A DNA stretch of 64,000 bases from the NCBI GenBank assembly GCA_016709495.1, contig JADJMS010000024.1, positions 26,202 through 90,201 of the forward strand, in the 5' to 3' direction. Below, one piece after another: positions 54,489-63,015 of the stretch. Under the pieces are notes generated by a model. It saw only the letters and a program-made list of their open reading frames with translations. It was not told the DNA's origin and did no database searches. A program made the position numbers and the translations under genes. The DNA comes from Candidatus Dechloromonas phosphorivorans (GTDB lineage Bacteria > Pseudomonadota > Gammaproteobacteria > Burkholderiales > Rhodocyclaceae). Numbering within the stretch: the first letter of the stretch is position 1; each line of letters begins with the position of its first letter.

Positions 54489-55422
54489 GGCCCAGCGCCT
54501 CCTGCTCCGCAGCCGGGAAAAGATGGCCGACCGAGCGCCGGTATTCGCGCATGCCAACCGCCATGCCGGCAAATTCGGCAGGCAGCGGGCGGGCCAGTAC
54601 TTCGTTCAGATCAAGGCCATCTGCTGCCGCTTGGCGCATGGCCTGATCCAACCAGCGCAACCAGGCACGGGTCTGGCGGATCGGCGCGGCATCGCGGGTA
54701 ATCGCGCCATGACCGGGAACGATGGCGCTGAAACCGGGTTCGCGGGTAATCGCCTCCAGTGTGTCGAGCGAGGCCAGCCAGCGTTCGATGCGCGCGTGTG
54801 GCGTGGTGGGTGCGCGGTTGTTAAAGACCAGATCACCGGCAAACAGCACGCCGCTGGTTTCGTCGTAAATCGCCAGGTCGCCCTCTGTGTGACCATTCAA
54901 CGCCAGCAGACGGAGTGCTCGCCCGCCAAGCTGGATTCGACCGGAAGTAATCGTCGCCGTCGGCGCCACCGATTCGGTGCCTTTCATCCAATCACCGGAG
55001 AGGCGGTAAAGGTTTTCAGCGAAGGTATTACCCTCGGCGGCGATGCCCTGCCGGGTGGCTTCCAGCGCCACAATCGGCGTCCCCGCGAAAGCTTGATTGC
55101 CGAGAAAATGGTCCGGGTGGTGGTGTGTATTGAAGACCTGCAACGGCGCTGCCGGGCTGACCTGCCGCATGGCCCGTTGCATTTGCTGGCCGTAGCGCAA
55201 CGAGGGGCCGCTATCAATGACGACAAGGCCGGCAGCGGTCACGATGAAACCAGTGTTGACGATATTTCCGCCGTTAACCGTACTGAAGTCTTCGTCACGC
55301 CCGACAAAAACGTACACATCGTCGGCCACCCGCTGCGCCTGCAGGCCGTAATCGAACGCGGGTTCGGCTGCCACCAACGCGGTACTGAAACAAGCGAGCA
55401 GGCAGGCAAGCAGATGTTTCAT
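54478..55422 (-). CDS. Quinoprotein-relay zinc metallohydrolase
   Basis: 314 residues: a signal peptide (1-18), then a beta-lactamase fold with the HHHPDH zinc motif (100-105 in FNTHHHPDHFLGNQ), H in LNGHTEGD and H in IVPGHGAI. The early segment EDFSTVNGGNIVNTGFIV is typical of the metallohydrolase found with quinoprotein dehydrogenase genes (TIGR04558-like, SoxH-related). It is periplasmic; its exact reaction is not known. It overlaps the SoxYZ-like gene by four bases. Confidence 0.88.
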   Translation of the reverse strand: MKHLLACLLACFSTALVAAEPAFDYGLQAQRVADDVYVFVGRDEDFSTVNGGNIVNTGFIVTAAGLVVIDSGPSLRYGQQMQRAMRQVSPAAPLQVFNTHHHPDHFLGNQAFAGTPIVALEATRQGIAAEGNTFAENLYRLSGDWMKGTESVAPTATITSGRIQLGGRALRLLALNGHTEGDLAIYDETSGVLFAGDLVFNNRAPTTPHARIERWLASLDTLEAITREPGFSAIVPGHGAITRDAAPIRQTRAWLRWLDQAMRQAAADGLDLNEVLARPLPAEFAGMAVGMREYRRSVGHLFPAAEQEALGHAH

Positions 55423-56111
55423 GGCTCGATCCAGACGCTGAAATCATTGCCGTTGTTATCACGGCCGATTGCCTTGACCCGCCCTGCCGTCTTTTGCTGC
55501 AAGGTAAAAACCGGGTTCTCACTGACCGGCTCAAACGTTTCGATACGCATCAAGGCCTGATCGCTACTATCGCTGAGCCTTATTTCCTGCAGATGGAAAG
55601 CCGGAATGCCAGCGACCAGCCCGGTATCCATCGGATGTACAACGCGCAGACGCAAGCGCCCGGCCAGCTCGCCGCTTTGCCACTGGCGGGCACTGACCTG
55701 GTTCAACTGTTTCTGCCACTCGGGCGCAGCAGCCGCTGCCGAAGGCGCGGTACAACCACCACCAACGGTGTTAACCCAGGTGCCGCCGACATGCCAGACG
55801 CCATCCGCCGTGCGCACTGCCGCCCGCACCGGCGTCGATTGCTGCAACTTGACGCGAAAGCCGAGATAGGCCGAGGCCGACGCCGGGTAAAAGCGCAGGA
55901 TCTGGACTATCGGATTGAAATCGGCAAAGACAATCACTTCCAGCACCTTGCCGAGCGCCGTGGCATCGACCGTCACTGGCACCTGCATCGGGTTGAGCAG
56001 ATTGGTTACTTGATCGTTCATCTCGGCGATCTGGGCTTTGCGATCAATAACGATATCCAGTATGCGACTCATGTTCGCGTGAATGGTGGGTGCATCGCCC
56101 ATGACTGACAT
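55419..56111 (-). CDS. SoxYZ-like carrier of quinoprotein relay
   Basis: About 230 residues from the ATG at 56111. The middle (LGKVLEVIVFADFNPIVQIL, then VRAAVRTADGVWHVGGTWVN) is the SoxY-like half, carrying VGGGCTAPS with the carrier cysteine. The C-terminal half (GRLRLRVVHPMDTGLVAGIP) is SoxZ-like. Such fused carriers accompany quinoprotein dehydrogenases and the metallohydrolase downstream. Odd: the first 45 residues (DAPTIHANMSRILDIVIDRK) show no signal peptide and do not resemble the family, so the 5' end may be rearranged. Confidence 0.8.
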   Translation of the reverse strand: MSVMGDAPTIHANMSRILDIVIDRKAQIAEMNDQVTNLLNPMQVPVTVDATALGKVLEVIVFADFNPIVQILRFYPASASAYLGFRVKLQQSTPVRAAVRTADGVWHVGGTWVNTVGGGCTAPSAAAAAPEWQKQLNQVSARQWQSGELAGRLRLRVVHPMDTGLVAGIPAFHLQEIRLSDSSDQALMRIETFEPVSENPVFTLQQKTAGRVKAIGRDNNGNDFSVWIEP

Positions 56112-56178
56112 CTGACAATACTTTGCACAGACAAGCCGGGCCAACTCCCCGGCTTTTTATTGCCTAGTTAGCCAACTC

Positions 56179-56570
56179 TCAAACGATAGGCATCGTGCGC
56201 AGGCATGGCACGTAAGATTGATCACTGCCACCGATGTGATTCATCAGCCACTGCTTGATAAACTCGATAATGTGCAGGCTGACATCCTGACGAATTGCCT
56301 GCTCTTCCAATTGAGCAAGGCGTGCAGAAAATGCACGATGTTCGGCGATATGCTGCTCAAGGTCCGGGTAGCCGTGAAGCCGCATCAAAGCCTCTTCGAG
56401 TACAAAATGGCTGCGTGCAACTGCACTAATTCGCTTAGTGCGAAGTATACAACCGACCAGTTATCACCACCCTCGACAACGCCTTGTAGTTTTTCAAGAA
56501 TATTGAACAGTGTTTCGTGCTGCTCATCTATCTCTTGAATACCGGTGAGTAGTTCTTCGGACAAACCCAT
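56179..56570 (-). pseudogene. Bacteriohemerythrin, frameshifted
   Basis: ATG at 56570 (MGLSEELLTGIQEIDEQHET) gives the first half with the His of the IDEQHETLF ligand. The frame slips near 56410 and resumes as SHFVLEEALMRLHGYPDLEQ, then HIAEHRAFSARL and a C-terminal helix with IGGSD. Read together it is a normal O2-binding hemerythrin fold of about 130 residues. One lost base restores it. Confidence 0.78.
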
Positions 56571-56620
56571 TGGTTACCAGCGCATATTCGAAAGCATCAT
56601 TGTATCTGTTCGCCACAATA

Positions 56621-56737
56621 TCAAGCTTGGACCCACTTCATAAATCGCTGATTAGCTACCAAGCCAGCACCACGGGCAACCCTGTCCCATTGCACCAGCA
56701 CAAGGGTATCGCCAGTCGCCTCGAGGAGTGACGGAAG
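56621..56737 (-). pseudogene. Possible serine-resolvase fragment
   Basis: On the minus strand a 38-residue frame reads LPSLLEATGDTLVLVQWDRV then ARGAGL, resembling the GD-LVVWKLDRLARS region of resolvase/invertase proteins, and stops at 56621. It may be scar material at the left edge of the mobile stretch. The match is short. Confidence 0.3.
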
Positions 56738-56838
56738 TCACAGCAGGTCAAAGCACCCTGCAATAACCGCCGGCCCAATTACTCAACAATACAATTTGGT
56801 GCCATCCCGGTGCCATCCAACGAAACACACAACAAAAA

Positions 56839-56858
56839 GGCCAATCTTTCGATTGGCC
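56839..56858 (+). terminator. Hairpin terminator-like sequence
   Basis: GGCCAATC pairs with GATTGGCC around TTTC, preceded by AAAAA; only a short T-content follows. On the minus strand the A5 becomes a T-run, so it could end minus-strand transcription. Confidence 0.5.
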
Positions 56859-57077
56859 TAGTTGCTTGTCTTTGCTGGTGCGCCAGAGGCAACGAATCTG
56901 GGCACTGGATTGAGATAGTCTTCGTGTCATAAGTGGCTCGCCAAGCCAGACAGTTCTGAGAACTGGAAGCATAAGTTCACAATCATTTAGTGATGGTCTG
57001 GAGGTTTACTTCGGCAATAAAGTCAGACTGTTGATCTTTCCTGAATGTCAGCACTAGCGATGACTCCGTCAATGTTG

Positions 57078-60000
57078 CTAGACACAATCGAGTGTTGTGA
57101 CCTCCGTGCCTTCAACAGTTGAGATCTCTTGGGGAGTCAAACCGTAAAGCTGATAGACCAACCTATTCACTTCGTCCTCCAATGCAGATGTATCGGAACT
57201 TGAATCAACATTGCGCATCTTCAGTATCTCAGAAACCTTGCCATCAATCAGAAGACAAATTCCACTTGAAAGATCACGAGGCAATGGGAAATTATTTATG
57301 TCATAAACCAAAATCTTCGGAAACGTTCCCTTAGTGGCTTTTGGTGATGAATTAAAGTGGAAAAACGTCGCAAGCTTTGAGTTGAGAATACCGAGAAGTG
57401 AGTAAAGCGTGAAATTGCAATTCAGGCTATCCATAACAACGATAACTGAAGGGTCAAAATATAGCTCGTCTTGAGTATAACCTGCGTAAATTCCCGGATT
57501 GGTTATTTCCCGAATTAATACTCTCTTTCCGGAAAAATATATTGACTTCCGTGGATTCGCAATATTTCCGGAACAATTAATATATTCCTTTGCGTTCCAT
57601 GCAACACTATATCTTCTAACGTCCTCACCGTAAAGCCATGGCTTATAGTCTTGGCTGTGCATGACTGTTGAATGAAAAACCCGCTTCTTTATGAGATCAT
57701 CGCTCTGACCAGCATGCTTATCATAGGCTATTAGACCTTGACTTGTTTCTGGAAAATATGTTTGCAAAGGAGTACTTTGCCTCTTTATTTTTGCAACCAA
57801 GGCAGCAACATCTGCAGATGATTTGAAAATCAATCCCCAATTACTATTATTTTCTTTAGCAACTGAACTATCTACGTGCAACAATGGCCTTTCAAAAATC
57901 TCCATTAGTGATTTTGCTTTAGATGTTTCGCGATATCCAAAACGATTTCCGTCAGAATTATTTGAGCATCTAATAACGACATTTCTAACCGAAGCATCCG
58001 AAAATACTACAAAATCGGTACAATCGACAACCTCTTCAAAAGTCCAGTTTTTAAGCATTTCAAGCCTATATGCTTGAGCGAAAACATTAAAAAGTAACGT
58101 ATTTGGAATAATGAATGATAACTGTCCATTTTTGCGTAATATTTTTTTCCCGAGATTAATGAACCAATAATATATTTCAAAATCAGGAACCTTTCCAAGC
58201 GATTTAACTAGAGCCTTTCTCGATTCACCAGTTACAGATACACCGTAGGGCGGATTTCCGACAATAACATCGAACCCTTGAAAACATCCCTTATCATCTA
58301 AGATCTCAGGAAATTCAAAACGCCATTCGAATGAATTTTCATAGGCTTTGTTGTTTTTACTTAATTTTTGCTGCTTCTTCTCTCGAGCCTCTTTTTCATT
58401 TATTAGCTCATCCAGCAACGTTTGCGGAAGTTCCAAAAGTGTGATTTCGGCCTTTAAATTTGCTAGCTTTATCGCTTTTGGATCGTGATAGAAAATTTCA
58501 GTGCAAAAATCATTTTTCACGTCCGAAATAAGCTGCTCCATCTGATACTTTTGATCTTTTGTTTTTGCGTTTTTATATGAATCGACTGCATCACGATATT
58601 GAGCCAAAGTAAGCTTCCGCCTTTTCAACGAATTTTTCAAATCTTCATCAAGAGAAAACCGGCTCAATAGTGAGTTACCAACTTTTATATTAATATCAAT
58701 ATTTGGTAATGTCTCTAGCTGTTTAGAGTCATTGTAATAAGCATTTTTAGCAACTCTATCCACAAGCGTAATCGACAAATTTTCACGGAGTTAGGATTAA
58801 TATCCACTCCAAAAATACAGTTTTCTATAATTCGTCTTTTTTCGTCAAAAAGAGTCTTTTGTACGCGACAACTCTCGGCGTTTGATGGTTTATAAGCGAA
58901 CTCATCGCCATCTTCATCAACTAAAATTAATTCGTCGCTAACGATGCTTGCAGAGTACCGTTTGAGTCGCTTCCCATCACAATCTTGCAATACGCCCAAC
59001 TCGCTTTTTATGATAATAAGTTCGTTTAACGCAGAAACCAGAAAATGCCCAGACCCAACCGCAGGGTCACATATTCGCAAACTATTGATAATTGAGTTTG
59101 CCTCGTCACGGTCATCTTTATCTAAGCCGATTTGATTATATACATCGTTGAGCTCGCGACAATTCCATTTTTTAACTTCATTAAACTTCTGAATTACAGC
59201 ATGTCGCAAGGCCTCACGGGACATATACATTGTGACGAATCCCGGAGTGTAATATGAACCATCCTTATAGCCATTAACTTTCTCAAAAATCAAGCCTAAA
59301 ACGGAGGCGCTAATTAGTGCCTTGCTATCGTTTTTAAGCTCACCTTTGTCATCACTTGAAAAATCATAGGAATCCAAGAAAGCAAAAAGATACTCTAGTG
59401 TTTTTAAATCGCCAGTTTTTCGCTTTCCTTTCGCATTTTTTAGTACGCTTGCAACGAAAATTGGCAACGTTAACTCGTCCGTCAAGTTACCAATATATAT
59501 TGATTTCCCTTCAATATCTGTCGGCTCAAATAATGAGCTATTTAAATACGGAACCTTCCCAAATAATTTTTTGATATCGTCTTGTCGTTCATCATGATTT
59601 CTAGCCAAAACCGCGAAAAATAAATCGTCTAATGCATCGTAACTTTTTATTTTATCAAAGTTCAAGAAGGCATATGATGGGTCATGGATGGCAATAAGCT
59701 GGCCCTCGAGTAGCTTCAGGAAAAGAACTCTGTTGACCCAAGTAATAACAAGTTCAAGGGCTACATTAAATAGCTGATCTTGTACGGTATCGCCAAATGA
59801 TTTTCGATTAGCCAAGTGCCGTAGTCGATCTTGCGTGTCAAGTTTATATATCGCATTTTCTATTAATGAGCCACGATTTCTAGCGCCTTCGGGTTTTCGC
59901 CGGATCAGTTTCTTTCCACCGTCTTTTATCTCAACCAACCCAATGATATGTAATAGCTCGTTGTAAAAATCATTATTTAATGTATTGCTATCATTTATAT

Positions 60001-60738
60001 ATGGCAGCTTGAGCATATATTCTGGAGAGAATATTTTTAACAGCGCAATTTTTCTTTTCTGGAGTTGGCTTTCCGAAGATCAAAATATACAAATTCAATG
60101 TCAACTACTTCATTGATGGCTGGTTTCGCGATTTCTTTATAGAAAAAATCAGTTGTATTTCCCGATGCACTTCCTAGTTCGAATTCTTAAAATGTTTAAC
60201 TAGTGATGTATTTTTTTGCGAATTCTTTCTCAAAAAAATGCGCTTGAAATATATACCACTCATAACCATTGGTAATAATTAGATGCTTCAACGATATGTT
60301 ATTAGAACCAATTCGCTCCCTGAGGTAGTACAAGAGCAATTCCTGCATTGCTTTGACGTTAATATTATTAACTTTTGGCATTTCAATTTGATTCGCAGGG
60401 CGCTTTGCTTCAATAATAACGCCGACTGAATCACTAACCAATTTTCCATTATTAATTGCAAGATCAATATTCCCGTTTGTATTAATATAATACTCCGGGG
60501 ATCGCATTGAATATTTTAGAAATTCCGATATGTGGGTTTTGTAGTGTTCTTCGCTTTCGTTAACACTTGCTACTATTTGCGCTAATAAGCTTTCCATCCG
60601 TGTCTCAAACTCTTCGAATTTCTCTTTGCTTGGTTTTTGTTTGAGAAATGCATGCGACAGAGACTGAGCAGGCGTCTTAGAATTTAGGTTGCTTTTATGG
60701 GACATTATTCTCGAGTCAGGACATATAGCCCCGTCCAA
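57078..60738 (-). pseudogene. Type IIG restriction-modification enzyme, several frameshifts
   Basis: Three main frames join into one gene of about 1,200 residues. N-terminal part (60738-60196): a PD-(D/E)xK-like nuclease with IDLAINNGKLVSDSVGVIIE then AKRP. Between 60196 and 60016 several single-base losses must be bridged (LVKHFK..EFELGSASGNTTDFFY..ALLKIFSPEYM). Middle (60016-58750): methyltransferase motif I DPAVGSGHFLVSALNE. After another lost A near 58750: motif IV GNPPYGVS and a target-recognition C-terminus (58778-57078) ending VYQLYGLTPQEISTVEG. Eco57I/MmeI-like. AT-rich and foreign. Inactive as written, or sequencing errors. Confidence 0.8.
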
Positions 60739-60753
60739 GTAACACGGGGGCTA
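60724..60753. repeat. Hairpin ahead of the Type IIG gene
   Basis: ATAGCCCCGT and ACGGGGGCTAT are inverted around CCAAGTAAC, with one bulge. It overlaps the start of the enzyme gene, so it may control its expression. Confidence 0.4.
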
Positions 60754-60825
60754 TGGATACATGGAAAAACCTAGATTGCTGAAGACTACGCCTTCGGCAT
60801 TAATATCTCAAGGCAAAAACCTTCT

Positions 60826-60877
60826 GGCAGAGGCATGCACGCATCGCGCGCGATGCGCGAGCGTACAGCCCTCTGCC
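60826..60877. repeat. Large imperfect hairpin upstream of rep region
   Basis: GGCAGAGG at 60826 pairs with CCTCTGCC at 60870, with the palindrome GCATCGCGCGCGATGC (60841-60856) at the centre. It lies about 90 bases before the first rep-region gene and is a candidate origin or promoter structure. Confidence 0.5.
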
Positions 60878-60963
60878 ATCGGACATAGACCAAAAGCAAG
60901 TTGACACAACCGCGAACTCGAATATACTTTGTATAACATTCATTCGACACTCGGTTAAATTCA

Positions 60964-61392
60964 ATGAAAGCTTCCAACCTTCACGACGCATGGGGATCAC
61001 CCGATAACACTCGGCTAACCCCAAAACAATTATCTCTACGTCTGCCCATCCATGTCGCCGCCAAGGTTGGCGCACTGTGCGACATGTATCCGCAGAAAAG
61101 CCGTACTCAGATCATTGCCGACCTTTTGACCTCTGCTCTAGATGAACTAGAGCAACACCTACCGGAAGCTTTGGGCAATCCAATCAGCGCAGAAGAAGAG
61201 CATCATGAACGTAAGGTCGCTGACCATCTTGGCGATGCCTACGTACCGATATTCCATCTTGGTGGTGCTCGCGGAAAATTTCGCCGTTTGGCAAACGAGC
61301 ATTTCGTTGAACTTGAACGCGAACTCGGCAATGAAAAGCCCGATTTGCTGTTTAGTGACCTCTACACCACTGAAGAAAAGCAGAAGAAGTAA
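60964..61392 (+). CDS. Accessory protein upstream of Rep, unknown
   Basis: 142 residues. The first part (LTPKQLSLRLPIHVAAKVGA, LCDMYPQKSRTQIIADLLTS) looks like a ribbon-helix-helix-type DNA-binding segment, and the rest is acidic and helical. It ends KQKK, six bases before the rep start, so the two are co-transcribed. A copy-number or transcription-control role for the adjacent Rep is likely but not shown. Confidence 0.7.
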   Translation: MKASNLHDAWGSPDNTRLTPKQLSLRLPIHVAAKVGALCDMYPQKSRTQIIADLLTSALDELEQHLPEALGNPISAEEEHHERKVADHLGDAYVPIFHLGGARGKFRRLANEHFVELERELGNEKPDLLFSDLYTTEEKQKK

Positions 61393-61398
61393 GCGTCG

Positions 61399-62475
61399 AT
61401 GACCGCTCCCCGCATCCTTCTGCACGGCCACGACACCATCGAGTGCGCGTACTACCTCGTGGCCTTGCCGCACTGCACGCTCGACTTTGAATCGCTGGCT
61501 GTCGAGAGAGAGGCACTAAAGCAAGCTAAGGTTCGCCACCCCAAGGCAATCAAACTGGGCTGCGAAGAATTCCTACTTATGCCCACCGGCACCCCAAGCG
61601 GTTATTCCTTCCTTATCGAGAATGAGAGTTTTAGCGTCCAGTTCGGGGAGTTCAACCATCCGAACTTCTTCGTCACCTATCGCAGCTTTGCTCTCTGGCA
61701 ATTCGGTGCTGCTGCACTGCACCAGCGTTTTCTCGATTGGGCGGCATCAGTCGGCTTCACCACGTTTCATCCCGAAAGCCTCTCACGAGTCGATTTAACT
61801 TTCGATTACCAGATCGCGGCTATCGACTTTGACGAAGACAATTTCGTTTCAGCAGCCAGCAAGGACAACCAGCACCGTAAAAACCGCATGGTACAAACCT
61901 TCCGCTTTGGTGAAGGCGAAGTGGTGCTGCGCATCTACAACAAGGTGGATGAAATTCAGGAGAAAAGCGCTAAAACTTGGTTCTTCGATCTCTGGGGCTG
62001 CCAAGATAACGTTTGGCGCATCGAGTGGCAGGTGCGGAAGGAGTGGCTACGGCGCTTCGGCATTCGTACCTTTGCAGAACTTCAGGAACGCCAAGGCGAT
62101 CTGCTCCGGGTTCTGGTCAATGACCACACCACCCTGCGTATCAAGACCGACGACAGCAATCGTTCACGCTGGCCGTTGCATCCTTTGTGGCAAGACCTGC
62201 AAGACTACGTCAGTCAGATGGAAGGCCTTGGCATTGTTCGGGAAATTGACCCGACAGCACTCCTTGAAGAACGGGAAATGCGTATTGCCATCAGCATTTA
62301 TGGCTATTTGAAACGGATTGGCGCAATTCACGGCATCAAACGTAAAACACCCGAGATCGGCTTTCATGAAAGCGTCTCCTTGCTCAACAAGAAACTAAAT
62401 CAGGTTCATGACAGTTTGACCTGGGAGAACGATGTTCGCCGCCGCTATAACGAAATGAGGCTCGGGCAATGGTAA
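61399..62475 (+). CDS. Rolling-circle replication initiation protein (Rep_trans type)
   Basis: 358 residues. FHPESLSRVDLTFDYQIAAI is the metal-binding/catalytic core region of the phage and plasmid Rep_trans family, preceded by FGEFNHPNFFVTYRSFALWQ and followed by VVLRIYNKVDEIQEKSAKTW. Such proteins nick the plus strand via a tyrosine. The C-terminal part (SIYGYLKRIGAIHGIKRKTP) is a helical DNA-binding extension. It overlaps the next small gene (ATGGTAAAT) and sits with a serine recombinase, as in integrative mobilisable elements. Confidence 0.85.
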   Translation: MTAPRILLHGHDTIECAYYLVALPHCTLDFESLAVEREALKQAKVRHPKAIKLGCEEFLLMPTGTPSGYSFLIENESFSVQFGEFNHPNFFVTYRSFALWQFGAAALHQRFLDWAASVGFTTFHPESLSRVDLTFDYQIAAIDFDEDNFVSAASKDNQHRKNRMVQTFRFGEGEVVLRIYNKVDEIQEKSAKTWFFDLWGCQDNVWRIEWQVRKEWLRRFGIRTFAELQERQGDLLRVLVNDHTTLRIKTDDSNRSRWPLHPLWQDLQDYVSQMEGLGIVREIDPTALLEEREMRIAISIYGYLKRIGAIHGIKRKTPEIGFHESVSLLNKKLNQVHDSLTWENDVRRRYNEMRLGQW

Positions 62476-62705
62476 ATCCACTGACCGGTGCCATCAGTGA
62501 CATGGTGCATGAGCGCTTGGGTTTGGTGCTTGACGCCGCCGCCGTCGGTATGCCAACCAACCATCAATTTCAAGCCCTCAGAAAAATTGCACTCGATACA
62601 TTTGGAAACCAAAGCTTCTTACCGGAATTGGAGGCATTGGTGCAGCAACACGGACAGGATAGGAATGGGCAGGCCAAGACAGCAGGAAAGGGGGTGCCAC
62701 GATGA
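62469..62705 (+). CDS. Small protein, rep operon, unknown
   Basis: 78 residues: MVNPLTGAISDMVHERLGLV and a helical middle (NHQFQALRKIALDTFGNQSF). Its ATG overlaps the rep stop, so it is coupled. No family recognised. Confidence 0.6.
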   Translation: MVNPLTGAISDMVHERLGLVLDAAAVGMPTNHQFQALRKIALDTFGNQSFLPELEALVQQHGQDRNGQAKTAGKGVPR

Positions 62706-62852
62706 GTGAGCGAACAATGCCTGATCGAAGTCCGCGTCTATGGGAAACCTGACGCCCTAGAAACCCCCTCGCCTGCCGAGTTTGATCTATTAGCCTCGGT
62801 TTTGCCTGAACTGATTTTATTGATGCAACAGATGGAAGCTGCGGAAGCTTGA
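62706..62852 (+). CDS. Short protein, rep operon, unknown
   Basis: 48 residues from a GTG directly after the previous stop: SEQCLIEVRVYGKPDALETP then SPAEFDLLASVLPELILLMQ. An ATG three bases earlier is out of frame with this reading. The strong codon coherence and acidic helix support a real gene, but no family is recognised. Confidence 0.5.
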   Translation: MSEQCLIEVRVYGKPDALETPSPAEFDLLASVLPELILLMQQMEAAEA

Positions 62853-62904
62853 GCATGTCCGCAGCTAGCCATCATCCGTATGGCGACCAGCTCGCGGAGA
62901 AGGG

Positions 62905-62954
62905 CTGACTGTCAAGGCTGCGCGAAGCGCACGAAGCTTGGCCTTGACAGTCAG
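62905..62954. repeat. 14-base perfect inverted repeat before recombinase
   Basis: CTGACTGTCAAGGC at 62905 and GCCTTGACAGTCAG at 62941 flank a 22-base loop. It lies 61 bases before the recombinase ATG; a recombination (att/res) or regulatory site is possible. Confidence 0.55.
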
Positions 62955-63015
62955 AACTTCGGAGCCATCATCTAGCCACACGGAAGATGGAAAGCGGTTT
63001 TTTTGGGAGAAGGAC

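Larger units (their letters stand above)
56571..57077. other. Gap at left edge of mobile region
   Basis: 507 bases without an intact gene. It contains the possible resolvase scar, a direct repeat GGTGCCATCC (two copies near 56792 and 56803) and a hairpin at 56839-56858. Base composition drops sharply here, so an integration boundary probably lies inside. Confidence 0.45.

Noticed and set aside
56132..56159. A hairpin AGCCGGG..CCCGGCT followed by TTTTTAT as a terminator
   Set aside because: The T-run is on the plus strand but both neighbouring genes are on the minus strand, so there is no transcript for it to end.
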